Part shown: piece by piece, positions 42,351 to 52,590 of the stretch
Position numbering within the stretch: the stretch's first letter is position 1
Layout of the letters: the number at the start of each line of letters is the position of its first letter
NCBI GenBank assembly: GCA_031272445.1
Contig: JAISTT010000012.1
Location: 38,769-102,768, forward strand
DNA length: 64,000 nucleotides
Direction of reading: 5' to 3'
Source of the DNA: Candidatus Endomicrobiellum mastotermitis
Lineage (GTDB): Bacteria; Elusimicrobiota; Endomicrobiia; Endomicrobiales; Endomicrobiaceae
The notes under the pieces: generated by a model
Database searches by the model: none
Seen by the model: the letters and a program-made list of their open reading frames with translations, nothing else
Told to the model about the DNA's origin: nothing
Made by a program: the position numbers and the translations under genes

Positions 42351-44138
42351 TTATTCATTCATTCTTAATATCGTAATAAAAGCTTCTGATGGTATTTCAA
42401 CTTTCCCAAATCTTCTCATTCTACGTTTACCTTCTTTTTGCTTTTCAAGAAGTTTGCGTTTTCTTGTTACATCCCCACCATAACATTTTGCAAGAACATC
42501 TTTACGCACTGCTGAGATAGTTTCTCTAGCAACTATTTTATTATTTACCATCACCTGTATCGGAATTTCAAACATATGTCTTGGAATAATGAACTTCAAC
42601 TTTTCAGTGAGATAACGCGCCCTGGATTGAGCTTCGCTTTTACAAATTATAATTGTGAAAGCGTCAACAACTTTCATATTTATCATAACTTCAAGCTTTA
42701 CCAAATCACCTAATTGTGGATCAATATGTTTATAGTTAAAAGATGCATAACCTTTTGAAACTGATTTCAAAGCATCATAAAAACCAATAATAATTTCTGC
42801 AAGAGGCATATGATACTTTAAAATTATAGTTTTAGCATCTATATATTTCATTGATATTTGTTTTCCTCTTCCTTTCTGACACAAATTAAGAATAGAACCC
42901 AAAAAACTAACAGGGCAAATTATTGTAGTTTCAACATACGGTTCCCAAATTTCCTCAACATCTGAAATATTAGGAAATTTTGAAGGATTGTCTATTGTTA
43001 TAAACTTACCCTTAGACTTTATTCTATATATAACATTTGGCGCTGTGACTATAAGATTTAAATCAAACTCCCTTTCAAGCCTTTCTCTAACTATATCCAA
43101 GTGCAAAGATCCTAAAAATCCACACCTAAACCCAAAACCCAAAGCTACTGAAACTTCTTGAGAAAATACAAGAGAAGAATCTGACAGTCTTAACTTTTCT
43201 AAAGCAATTTTCAAACTATCGTATTCAGATGCACTATTGGGGTAGAGTCCTGCAAAAACAAAAGGATTTATCTCTTTATATCCTCCATGTTGGTGTTTTG
43301 TTGGATTTATACTTTCGGTAATCGTATCTCCAATTTTTATATCATGTATATCTTTTATTCCTGAAACTATATATCCAACTTCTCCAGATGAAAGCTCACA
43401 AGATTCAACCATTTTTATTTTCATATATCCGACCTCGAGCACCTCATGTTCCACATTGGAAGCCATAAATCTAATTCTCATACCTTTTCTGACTTTTCCA
43501 TAAAAAATTCTTACTATAACTACGACTCCACGGTAAGAATCATAGAACGAATCAAAAATCAAAGCTGACAACGGGTTGTCTTTTAGTACTTTAGCTGGAG
43601 GAATTTTTAATATAACTGAACTTATTATATCACCTGTACCTATACCTTCTTTTGCACTTACAAGTATAGGAGAAGTAGCTATTCCCAATCCCTCTTTTAT
43701 TTGCTCACAAGTGCTTTCAATATCTGCAGTAGGCAAATCTATTTTATTTATCACTGGAATAATTTCAAGGTCTGCATCTTTCGCTAGCACAGTATTCGCT
43801 AAAGTTTGTGCCTCCACACCTTGAGTTGCATCAACCACTAAAATTGCGCCTTCACATGCAGCAAGAGCTCTTGATACTTCATACGTAAAGTCAACGTGTC
43901 CAGGTGTGTCAATTAAATTAAATATATATTTTTCACCACTTTTACTTATATAGCTCATTCTCACAGCTTTAGCTTTTATAGTTATACCTTTTTCTTTTTC
44001 TAGTTCCATTTCGTCAAGAATTTGATCTTTCATTTCTCTTCTGGAAATTGTTCCAGTATATTCAAGAAGTCTATCAGCAATCGTACTTTTCCCATGATCT
44101 ATATGAGCTATAATGCAAAAATTTCTTATATTAGACAT
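42351..44138 (-). CDS. lepA: Elongation factor 4 (LepA GTPase)
   Basis: NFCIIAHIDHGKSTIADRLL; DTPGHVDFTYEVSRAL; SALIFDSFYDSYRGVVV. Confidence 0.97.
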   Translation of the reverse strand: MSNIRNFCIIAHIDHGKSTIADRLLEYTGTISRREMKDQILDEMELEKEKGITIKAKAVRMSYISKSGEKYIFNLIDTPGHVDFTYEVSRALAACEGAILVVDATQGVEAQTLANTVLAKDADLEIIPVINKIDLPTADIESTCEQIKEGLGIATSPILVSAKEGIGTGDIISSVILKIPPAKVLKDNPLSALIFDSFYDSYRGVVVIVRIFYGKVRKGMRIRFMASNVEHEVLEVGYMKIKMVESCELSSGEVGYIVSGIKDIHDIKIGDTITESINPTKHQHGGYKEINPFVFAGLYPNSASEYDSLKIALEKLRLSDSSLVFSQEVSVALGFGFRCGFLGSLHLDIVRERLEREFDLNLIVTAPNVIYRIKSKGKFITIDNPSKFPNISDVEEIWEPYVETTIICPVSFLGSILNLCQKGRGKQISMKYIDAKTIILKYHMPLAEIIIGFYDALKSVSKGYASFNYKHIDPQLGDLVKLEVMINMKVVDAFTIIICKSEAQSRARYLTEKLKFIIPRHMFEIPIQVMVNNKIVARETISAVRKDVLAKCYGGDVTRKRKLLEKQKEGKRRMRRFGKVEIPSEAFITILRMNE

Positions 44139-44174
44139 TTATCCATCATTCCTAAAATACAAATTATTTGTTAT

Positions 44175-45914
44175 TTATTGCGTGTAAATAGTGTCCATGG
44201 TTTTCAATATTGAATTTTTACTTCTACATTTCAAAATTTCTTCTGAGATTTTCTTAGCATCTACAAAAGAAATACTTCTTATTACCCTTTTAATCTCTGG
44301 AATTTGTGCGGATGACACACTGAACTGGTCAAGTCCAAAACCTAAGAGAACAGGAGTATAATATGGATCACCTGCCATTTCTCCACACATACTTACAGTT
44401 ATTCCAACTCTATGACTTTCATCTATAATCTTTTTAATAAATCTCAAAATTGCAGGATGTAGCGGATCATAAAGACCTGCAACATTTTCATTTACTCTGT
44501 CAACAGCAAGTGTATATTGTATTAAATCGTTAGTTCCTATTGAAACAAAATCAACCTCTTTAGCAATAGCATCAATTATCATAGCGGCAGATGGCACTTC
44601 TATCATCGCACCAACTTCCATTTTTTCGTCAAATTCTATATTTTTTTTTCTTAAATCTTGCTTCACCTTATTGAGAACTTTATTAGCTTCATATAATTCC
44701 TCAATTCCAGATATCATAGGATACATAAGTCTAACTTTTCCATACGCTGAAGCCTTTAAAATACCTCTTAACTGATCAATAAAAATCTCTGGATATTTAA
44801 GAGAAAGTCTTATAGCTCTTAAGCCTAGAAATGGATTCTTCTCTTGTTCCATATTTAAAAAACCCATTTTCGTGAGCTTATCGCCTCCCAAGTCAAATGT
44901 CCTTATTACAGTTGGATAAGGAGACATAACTTCTGCAACTTTAGAATAATTCTCAAAGTGATCCTTTTCTGTTGGCATAGTATCGCGGTTGAAGTATATA
45001 AATTCTGTCCTATAAAGACCTACCCCCATTGCCCCATTGCTCAAAATTGACTCTATCTCATCAGGATTATCAATATTTGCAAAAATCAAAACTTTATGAT
45101 TATCCGTTGTCTCAGCGGGTAAATTTTTTAACTTTTCAAGTTCTTTTCTCTTTGCAAATTGTAAAGTATACTCTTCCCTATATTTAGTTATAGTCTCAAG
45201 AGTCGGGTTTAATATAATCTCTCCTCTATTACCATCAATAATAATTACATCACCCGTTCTAGTCTGTGAGGATATTATTTTTAAACCTACAACAGCCGGT
45301 ATGGAAAGTCCTTGTGCGATAATTGCTGTATGAGAAGTTTTTCCGCCAATATCTGTAGCAAAACCCTTCACTAATTTTTCCCTTATTGCCATAGTATCAG
45401 CAAGAGTTAAGTTATGAGAAACTACTATTGAACCTTCCTCTAAACTTGCGATGGCTTTTCTCTGCTTTCCAAGTAAATTTTCAATAATTTTTTTTCCAAT
45501 ATCCTGGATATCAATTCTTCTATCCCTAAAGTAATCATCCTTTATAAATTCAAAAGAACGAACAATACCATCTATAACCTTAAAAACAGCATATTCCGCA
45601 TTAACACCATTATCTATAAGCTCATAAACATCTCTCTTCATAGTTGGATCATCCAAAATTAAAAGATGGGCATCAGCTATACGTGCATAATTTTTACCAA
45701 GAACTCCGTTAATCTTAGCATAAACCACCTTAAGCTCATCCCTAGTTTTTTCAACAGCATTATCCAAGCGCCTTTTTTCAGTTTCTATAGCATTACTTGG
45801 TATTTCTCTCCTAATGACACAAAAATCATCATCTTCAAGAAAAAAAACTTTACCAATAGCAATTCCTGATGATGCTGCAACACCTTTAAAAATAACATCT
45901 CTTTTAGCAGGCAT
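44175..45914 (-). CDS. ptsI: PTS enzyme I (phosphoenolpyruvate-protein phosphotransferase)
   Basis: GGKTSHTAIIAQ active-site His; FRTEFIYFNRDTMPTE-type motif; GTNDLIQYTLAVDR. Confidence 0.97.
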   Translation of the reverse strand: MPAKRDVIFKGVAASSGIAIGKVFFLEDDDFCVIRREIPSNAIETEKRRLDNAVEKTRDELKVVYAKINGVLGKNYARIADAHLLILDDPTMKRDVYELIDNGVNAEYAVFKVIDGIVRSFEFIKDDYFRDRRIDIQDIGKKIIENLLGKQRKAIASLEEGSIVVSHNLTLADTMAIREKLVKGFATDIGGKTSHTAIIAQGLSIPAVVGLKIISSQTRTGDVIIIDGNRGEIILNPTLETITKYREEYTLQFAKRKELEKLKNLPAETTDNHKVLIFANIDNPDEIESILSNGAMGVGLYRTEFIYFNRDTMPTEKDHFENYSKVAEVMSPYPTVIRTFDLGGDKLTKMGFLNMEQEKNPFLGLRAIRLSLKYPEIFIDQLRGILKASAYGKVRLMYPMISGIEELYEANKVLNKVKQDLRKKNIEFDEKMEVGAMIEVPSAAMIIDAIAKEVDFVSIGTNDLIQYTLAVDRVNENVAGLYDPLHPAILRFIKKIIDESHRVGITVSMCGEMAGDPYYTPVLLGFGLDQFSVSSAQIPEIKRVIRSISFVDAKKISEEILKCRSKNSILKTMDTIYTQ

Positions 45915-45959
45915 TTTTTTTCTCCTAATATGCCAATTAAATTCACGAGACGAATAACT

Positions 45960-46220
45960 TTAATCCACCATAGTTGCAAATAAATCCTTAATTGCTGTTA
46001 AAACTTCATTTTCATCCGGACCATCAGCAACAAATTTCAATGTGCTTCCATGTCCAGCAGCTAAAGTCATAACACCCATAATACTTTTTGCGTCAACTTC
46101 AAAATCATCTTTTAAAATTTTAACCGCAGAGCTATATTTAGCTGTAGTCTGCACAAGCATTGCTGCTGGTCTTGCATGCAAACCCATTTTATTTGAAACA
46201 ATAATAATCTTTTCTTTCAT
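45960..46220 (-). CDS. ptsH: Phosphocarrier protein HPr
   Basis: NKMGLHARPAAMLVQ (His15 site) and DAKSIMGVMTLAAG (Ser46 site); start set to MKEKIIIVS. Confidence 0.95.
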   Translation of the reverse strand: MKEKIIIVSNKMGLHARPAAMLVQTTAKYSSAVKILKDDFEVDAKSIMGVMTLAAGHGSTLKFVADGPDENEVLTAIKDLFATMVD

Positions 46221-46230
46221 CTTTCTATAT

Positions 46231-47085
46231 TCAAAAACAAGAAACACCAATACATGCTAGCACCGTGCCATAAAACAAAAAAACTGCACTAAATTTCCAA
46301 GAAACAAAAATTGAAAACGCAAATAAAACAGCATATATAAGAATATCACAAACACTACTTTCAAAAAATCTAGCGTTTATATTTACGCAACCAAAAAACA
46401 AAAATCTTAAATATAAAACCAACGCCCCAATCATGACTACTAGTTCACTGCAATACAATACTTTCCCCAGAAACATAAATCTAAAATTTGATAATAAAAA
46501 AATATTCTTTTTCCTATCAAACCTAAAACCTATAAACATAAGCAAAAACCTTACTGGAATATGCACAATATTATAAAAAAAAATAAATACTAAAGGAATC
46601 CAAAAATTATACGCTACAAATTTATTATTTTTATTACTAAACATATTTGCAAAAAGAAAAAGTATAAATATGCTCACAAAGACTATCAAATATCTTAGTG
46701 TCCCTCCAAAAAATGAATCCCCTATCGCAGCCAATGGTCCTTCCATTATATTTTTAACCGTATTTACGTCAGAAACTTCACCTAAATACTTACTTTCTGA
46801 CAGTTCTTTTTCCATACTTGCAACGATCGCAATTATTAAGCTAGCCATATAAGGATGCGTATTAAAAAATCCAATATGTCTTAAAAAAGCCTCCCTTTTT
46901 TTAGTCTCATCTGAATAAATTTTACATAGTAAAGGTTTTAATATAAACAAAAAACCAATATTCTGTAGTCGCTCGTAATTCCACAAACCTTGTATAAAAA
47001 AAGTCTTTACAAACATACTAAAGTATATTTTCATCATTTTAAAGCTTACATTATTGCTCACAAACACTATAAAATAACTCCACAA
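46231..47085 (-). CDS. PTS mannose/sorbose-family IID component
   Basis: FFIQGLWNYERLQNIGFLFIL...FFNTHPYMASLIIAIVASME...GPLAAIGDSFFGGTLRYL; start may be an internal Met. Confidence 0.92.
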   Translation of the reverse strand: MWSYFIVFVSNNVSFKMMKIYFSMFVKTFFIQGLWNYERLQNIGFLFILKPLLCKIYSDETKKREAFLRHIGFFNTHPYMASLIIAIVASMEKELSESKYLGEVSDVNTVKNIMEGPLAAIGDSFFGGTLRYLIVFVSIFILFLFANMFSNKNNKFVAYNFWIPLVFIFFYNIVHIPVRFLLMFIGFRFDRKKNIFLLSNFRFMFLGKVLYCSELVVMIGALVLYLRFLFFGCVNINARFFESSVCDILIYAVLFAFSIFVSWKFSAVFLFYGTVLACIGVSCF

Positions 47086-47130
47086 TTATTTAATAAGCAT
47101 CACCAAAAAGCATTACCAAACTAATATATA

Positions 47131-47778
47131 CTAACGTCTAAAAAGGATTCTTATTTTCCTGAAATTACACATAGCCATACCAAAGCCACATATAGGTAAT
47201 AAATACCAAGCTTTTTGAAATCCTTTAAGAACAAAATTTGGAAATTCAGAATATATAAACCTATATATCCATCCGCCAATAGTCATCGAAAATATGTAAA
47301 ACAAAAATGCTTTTGCGATAAAAAAGAATAGTCCTACAGCTACACCAATATTTATATATCTATATTCTCCATTTTGCACTCTTCTTTCAACCCAATGCAT
47401 AAGTTTAGTGTTAAAATCTCTTCCCCAAATATCTATTAATTTGTACAAATAAGCAAATGGAATAGCCAACACCAATCCCCATATTGCGGCTTCATGCAAA
47501 CCCATAAAGTACTTACACATCCAAAAAGTAGATAAAGTACCTAATACTGAAACATCAATGGGTACAGCAACACCTATAGGTACTGCATTTATCCAAATCA
47601 TCTCAACTATAATACCTATCCAAAGTCCTGCACTTACATCGCCCATAAAAAAACCTATAAGAGGAGCACAAAATATGGGGCGACAAATCATAAGCTGCCC
47701 TATGGCAATTACGTCTGCACTGCACAAAGCTGAAACAAACGCAAGAAAAACAATATTTTTATTTACACATAGCATCAT
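47131..47778 (-). CDS. PTS mannose/sorbose-family IIC component
   Basis: RPIFCAPLIGFFMGDVSAGLWIGIIVEMIWINAVPIGVAVPIDVSVLG IIC pattern. Confidence 0.9.
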   Translation of the reverse strand: MMLCVNKNIVFLAFVSALCSADVIAIGQLMICRPIFCAPLIGFFMGDVSAGLWIGIIVEMIWINAVPIGVAVPIDVSVLGTLSTFWMCKYFMGLHEAAIWGLVLAIPFAYLYKLIDIWGRDFNTKLMHWVERRVQNGEYRYINIGVAVGLFFFIAKAFLFYIFSMTIGGWIYRFIYSEFPNFVLKGFQKAWYLLPICGFGMAMCNFRKIRILFRR

Positions 47779-47863
47779 ATTATTTTATCTAGATCATTTA
47801 ACAAAATACCATTCTTCAACTTCAATAAATTTAAATATTATCTTAATCTTAGATTTTTAATTA

Positions 47864-47893
47864 AAAAAACAAAAACCACTTAAAATAAAGTGG
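47864..47893 (-). terminator. Candidate intrinsic terminator between the IIB and IIC genes
   Basis: Minus strand CCACTT-TATTTT-AAGTGG then TTTTTGTTTTTTT. Confidence 0.6.
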
Positions 47894-48004
47894 ATTTCTA
47901 AGAATTATTTTAGTTCATTCGCTACTTACAAGCTCTTCAAACATTATTCAAATCCTGTAACAATTAATAAGTTAAAATATTATAAAGCAAAAAATTTACT
48001 CTAC

Positions 48005-48535
48005 TCACTCCATTTTCTTATGAATTGCCAAATATTCCTTCTCTACCAAATGCATAATATTTGATTTTTCATCTTTTGGAAAAATGCGTCCCTCTATTTC
48101 AACACCTTTTCTACATATCATATATAAATCTTCCAAATCAACGACATCTACATAAAGATTGTATAAAAGCTGCTTCTTACCATTTTTAAAATGCATCCCT
48201 CCTACATTTACAGATTTAAAATCTACCCCATTATCTAACATATATAGTACATCCGAAGGACTTGCTGTTAAAATCATCATTTTTTTTTCACCATATTGTC
48301 CATTCACAACTTTACTCGTTGCATCCTTGAGATTTTCTACTACAAGTTCCACATCACTGGGCATAGTCATAGCCATAAGTAACTGCTGAATCTCATCTTG
48401 AGCCACTATATCCGAAGCAATCAATACGATATCAACATCTATCGCTTTTAACCACCCTTGTACTACTTGTCCATGTATCAATCTATCATCTATTCTTACT
48501 AAAATTATAGGCATTTTTTTATTCTTGTCAGACAA
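48005..48535 (-). CDS. PTS mannose/sorbose-family IIB component
   Basis: VRIDDRLIHGQVVQGWLK with phosphorylatable His; GVDFKSVNVGGMHF. Confidence 0.95.
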   Translation of the reverse strand: MSDKNKKMPIILVRIDDRLIHGQVVQGWLKAIDVDIVLIASDIVAQDEIQQLLMAMTMPSDVELVVENLKDATSKVVNGQYGEKKMMILTASPSDVLYMLDNGVDFKSVNVGGMHFKNGKKQLLYNLYVDVVDLEDLYMICRKGVEIEGRIFPKDEKSNIMHLVEKEYLAIHKKME

Positions 48536-48580
48536 AAATTAATATTAGTCACTGGCAAAAGGCAAAACAAAATACTAAAA

Positions 48581-49015
48581 TCAAGAAGTACGTTTATTAT
48601 GCTTTCCATATATCTCATCAAATAATTTTTTTTTAACATTTATCATGCTCTTCTGTCCATCAAATAAAACTTTCTCCGCTAAGTCTGAAATAGTTATATC
48701 TTTTTTACTTGAAAATATCGCAGATAATATCATTGGAAGATTAACACCAGAAAGAATCTCTGCGTTAAATAACATACACATAGGGGCCGAAGCATTACAA
48801 GGTGTTCCTCCTACCATATCAGTAAGTATAAGGCTTCCGTCATCATCGCTCACGTCTTTTAAAAGACTATTAACTCTTTCCTTCATCTGTATCAAACTAT
48901 CACCGACCTCTCTTTTAACAACATATAAATTAGACTGTTTCCCGACAATAGCTTCTACAGAATTTACCAATTCTTGTGCTAATTCTCCATGAGCAACAAC
49001 AATAATTTTGACCAT
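48581..49015 (-). CDS. PTS mannose-family IIA component
   Basis: VKIIVVAHGELAQELVNS active His; LILTDMVGGTPCNAS; SGVNLPMIL. Confidence 0.95.
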   Translation of the reverse strand: MVKIIVVAHGELAQELVNSVEAIVGKQSNLYVVKREVGDSLIQMKERVNSLLKDVSDDDGSLILTDMVGGTPCNASAPMCMLFNAEILSGVNLPMILSAIFSSKKDITISDLAEKVLFDGQKSMINVKKKLFDEIYGKHNKRTS

Positions 49016-49058
49016 ACTTCTGAATCCCCCACATGAAGATGAAGATAAGGTTTTCTTT

Positions 49059-50000
49059 TCATTTTAACACTGACGTTATTATTTCAACTAAAACATCCGC
49101 AAGTTTATCAGGATCATGTCTTGCATAAATCTCATCAGAAAATAAACTCCCCTTTACAATTTTAATACACACCTTGTCATTTTCAACTTGGCAAGCTCCA
49201 CATTTTTCGTACCTTTTTACAAGGTTTTCTGGAACTATACCTTCATTTGCTATAACACAGTCAACTATCCCACTATAAGAGTGTTTTTCTATCGCTGCTA
49301 CATGATCTGAAAGTTTGTAGCCTTTCGTTTCGCCAGGCTGTGTCATGATATTGCAAACATACATTTTGTAGGCTTTTGATATTTTTATTGCATCAACAAC
49401 TCCATCAACTAGCAAATTAACTATTATTGAAGTATATAAAGATCCTGGACCAAAAATTATTATATCTGCATTTTTTAAAACATTAATTACATCTGGAGTA
49501 GCAGGTGGACTCATAGGACTTAAGCCTATACGCTTAATCTTTTCTTCTACTTCAGAAATTTTGCTTTCGCCTTTTATCTTTTTTCCACTTTCAAGTTCAG
49601 CTTCAAGCACAATTGAAGATAGTGTTACAGGTAAAACTCTTCCTCTTATTGCAAGAACTTCACTGCAATTCGCTATAGCACTATCAAAACTACCCAAAAT
49701 TGAAGACATAGCTGTTAAAAAGAGGTTTCCAAAAGAATGTCCAGACAAAGTTCCTCTAGTCGGAAATCTATACTGAAAAAGCCTTGACATTAAGCTTTCT
49801 TCTTCAGAAAGAGCAACTAAACAATTTCTTATATCTCCCGGCGGCAAAACACCAAGTTCAGTCCTTAGCTTACCAGAACTTCCTCCGTCATCCGCTACAT
49901 TCACCACAGCAGTAATAGACTTGTTATACTTTTTAAGACCTCTTAAAAGAGTCGACAACCCACTCCCACCACCAAGAGCAACAATCTTTAGATTTTTCAT
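49059..50000 (-). CDS. yvcK: YvcK/gluconeogenesis factor-family protein
   Basis: KIVALGGGSGLSTLLRGLKKY; VNVADDGGSSGKLRTELGVLPPGDIRNCL. Confidence 0.96.
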   Translation of the reverse strand: MKNLKIVALGGGSGLSTLLRGLKKYNKSITAVVNVADDGGSSGKLRTELGVLPPGDIRNCLVALSEEESLMSRLFQYRFPTRGTLSGHSFGNLFLTAMSSILGSFDSAIANCSEVLAIRGRVLPVTLSSIVLEAELESGKKIKGESKISEVEEKIKRIGLSPMSPPATPDVINVLKNADIIIFGPGSLYTSIIVNLLVDGVVDAIKISKAYKMYVCNIMTQPGETKGYKLSDHVAAIEKHSYSGIVDCVIANEGIVPENLVKRYEKCGACQVENDKVCIKIVKGSLFSDEIYARHDPDKLADVLVEIITSVLK

Positions 50001-50061
50001 TATATATATTTACCACATTGTAAAAATTGATACTCAATTAGATTTTTTCTTATTTTAGATA

Positions 50062-50931
50062 TCATAATATAAAAATATCTCTGTGATTAAGTTTCACTTT
50101 ATACTTTTTATTTCTTAAAAATTCCGCAAGCTTTATAGCTGTAAAAACTGACCTATGTTTCCCTCCTGTACACCCTATTGCTATAGTTAAATAGCTTTTA
50201 CCTTCTTTAATATAAAATGAGAGGGTTGTGCTTATAAGCTTCGAGAATATACTAAAGAAAACTTTAAACTCTTTTTGGACTTCTATGTAATCTTTAACAG
50301 CCTTATCGTTACCAGTTTTAAATTTTAATCCATATACATAGTTTGGATTCGCTAAAAAGCGTACATCATAAACTATATCGGCATTGCTTGGTATACCATA
50401 TTTATACCCAAAAGAAAGAATAGAAATACTTAAATATTGTTCCCTGCATTGACAAACACCTATAAGTACAGAAATTAATTCCTTAAGTTCAATTACATTG
50501 ACACCTGTAGTATCCACTATCTCATCTGCAATCTTAAAAATTCCATCTATAACTTTTCTCTCACGCATTATTCCTTCAATTAACGATCCACTCTCCAAAG
50601 GATGACGATGACGAGTTTCAGAATAACGCCTTAATAGAATCGAATCAGAAGCATCTAAAAAAATAACCTTACATTCTACATTTTTTCCCTTCAAAGCAAT
50701 AAGTACACTTTCAAAATAAGTAAGAGTTTCCCCTGCACGTGAATCTATGCTTATTGCTATATTTTTATATTTATCATCGGAACTTTCAAGACATATATCT
50801 ACAAAATTTAGAACCATTTGAATAGGCATATTATCAATACAAAAAAAGCCAAAATCCTCAAAAATTTTGAGAGCTTGACTCTTACCTGCACCTGACATAC
50901 CAGAAATTATATATAATTTTATCATTACCAT
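50062..50931 (-). CDS. rapZ: RapZ/YvcJ-family nucleotide-binding protein
   Basis: IISGMSGAGKSQALKIFEDFGFFCIDNMP; FLDASDSILLRRYSETRHRHPL; IGCTGGKHRSVF. Confidence 0.96.
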   Translation of the reverse strand: MVMIKLYIISGMSGAGKSQALKIFEDFGFFCIDNMPIQMVLNFVDICLESSDDKYKNIAISIDSRAGETLTYFESVLIALKGKNVECKVIFLDASDSILLRRYSETRHRHPLESGSLIEGIMRERKVIDGIFKIADEIVDTTGVNVIELKELISVLIGVCQCREQYLSISILSFGYKYGIPSNADIVYDVRFLANPNYVYGLKFKTGNDKAVKDYIEVQKEFKVFFSIFSKLISTTLSFYIKEGKSYLTIAIGCTGGKHRSVFTAIKLAEFLRNKKYKVKLNHRDIFIL

Positions 50932-51159
50932 TTAAAAGACAGATTACTTTAACACTATTTTAAGTCACCACATCATTGTATGGCATAAAAACAAATTAAC
51001 TATTTTTTCATTTAAAACTTTTAATGAAGGCAACAAAACAAATAGTTAAAATATACACATAGATTACTACTTTTTTAATTCGTAGCAAACGATAATCACA
51101 CATAACTGTTATATATATTTATTATATGCTCTATGCACGTGTACGGCACTTGCTATTTT

Positions 51160-52110
51160 TCAACTCTTATTGGACCCATTATTAATTTCTTTTTTTAATT
51201 TATAGTCTAAGTCTCTTACAGTAAAACGTCCTTTATTTTTAAGTCTTTGATTTAAACTTGCCGTTTCAACAAGCACAGCGAGATTTCTTCCAGGCCCAAC
51301 AGGAATTGTAATTTCAGGAATTCTTACACCCAAAAACTCAGAATAATATTCATTAATTCCTAACCTCTCATACTCCTTTTCCAATTCCCACATCTCAAGT
51401 TTTACAACAAGTTCTATGTAAGTCTCATCTAAAATGCTTCCTATGCCAAAAATATCCTTAACATTTATTATACCTATACCTCTCACTTCTATAAGATGCT
51501 TTGTAATCTCCAAACCACTTCCACTCAAAGTACATTCAGAATGTTTCTTTACAATTACAACATCGTCAGCAACAAGTTTATGACCTCTTTTTAAAAGTTC
51601 AAGAGCACACTCAGATTTACCTATTGCAGACTTACCTATAATTAAAACACCTAAACCATAGATACTCGTCATAACACCATGTATTTTAATTGACGGGGCA
51701 AGCTTTCTATCCAAATAATAAATTAAATCACCAATAAACGAAGAAGTTCCCCATTCTGTTCTCAAAAGCGGAACATCCAAATCAGAGAATATTTTTACCA
51801 TTGCACCATTAGGATTAAGTCCTTTAGTCAAAATACAACACACAGCAGCCTTATGAGAGAAAATTCCATATAATACTTTTATCTGATCATCATATCTTAG
51901 ATTTTCTAAATATAAGTACTCACTCATTCCAATAATCTGTATACGCTCATACGGAAAATTCTTAAAAAATCCAGCAAATGCAAGACCCGGCCTGTTAACA
52001 TCAGAAGTCTCAATTTTTTTATCAAGACCAGTATGTCCCATCAAAAGTGCAAGTTTAAAATCTTCACCTTTCTCACTAATAAACGTGCCTACATCAATAG
52101 ATATACTAAT
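51160..52110 (-). CDS. hprK: HPr kinase/phosphorylase (start extended to an ATT codon; the track start is 52044)
   Basis: GLGVLIIGKSAIGKSECALELLKRGHKLVADD P-loop; EVRGIGIINVKDIFG; the 22 upstream in-frame codons read like the HprK N-terminus. Confidence 0.93.
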   Translation of the reverse strand: MSISIDVGTFISEKGEDFKLALLMGHTGLDKKIETSDVNRPGLAFAGFFKNFPYERIQIIGMSEYLYLENLRYDDQIKVLYGIFSHKAAVCCILTKGLNPNGAMVKIFSDLDVPLLRTEWGTSSFIGDLIYYLDRKLAPSIKIHGVMTSIYGLGVLIIGKSAIGKSECALELLKRGHKLVADDVVIVKKHSECTLSGSGLEITKHLIEVRGIGIINVKDIFGIGSILDETYIELVVKLEMWELEKEYERLGINEYYSEFLGVRIPEITIPVGPGRNLAVLVETASLNQRLKNKGRFTVRDLDYKLKKEINNGSNKS

Positions 52111-52574
52111 TAATCATCCTCTTGTTGTATTATTTTTACAATTTCTTCTGCCGTAACTGCATTTCGTATGGCTTGCCTTAGAAATTTATCTTTAAAAAGT
52201 CTTGATATTCTAGACAATGCTTTTAAGTGTTCTCCCATCACATCAACAGGTCCCAACAAAAGAAAAATTATATGGACCGGTTCACCATCAAGAGAGTTGA
52301 ATTCTATTCCTTTTTGCGAAATTCCAAGAACTCCTATTTGTTCTTGCAAAGCGTCAGTTTTTCCATGTGGTATCGCAACTCCTTGCCCAATTCCTGTTGA
52401 GCCTAGCTTTTCTCTCTCTAATACAACACCAATAACTTCATCAACTTTTTTGACCTTTTTTCTATTTTTTAAAACCTCTACAAGTTCAATAATTGCCGAT
52501 TTTTTATCATATGCTTTTAAATCAACAATAATCGAATCTTGATCTAAAAAATCCATAATCTTCATTTCTCTCAC
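52110..52574 (-). CDS. ptsN: PTS fructose/nitrogen-type IIA (PtsN-like)
   Basis: GSTGIGQGVAIPHGKTDAL active His; IIFLLLGPVDVMGEHLKALSRISRL. Confidence 0.9.
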   Translation of the reverse strand: MREMKIMDFLDQDSIIVDLKAYDKKSAIIELVEVLKNRKKVKKVDEVIGVVLEREKLGSTGIGQGVAIPHGKTDALQEQIGVLGISQKGIEFNSLDGEPVHIIFLLLGPVDVMGEHLKALSRISRLFKDKFLRQAIRNAVTAEEIVKIIQQEDD

Positions 52575-52590
52575 CTCCGGTACTTTATAT

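Noticed and set aside
52168-52542. 124-aa plus-strand ORF
   Set aside because: Antisense to ptsN-like IIA, which has a conserved active site.
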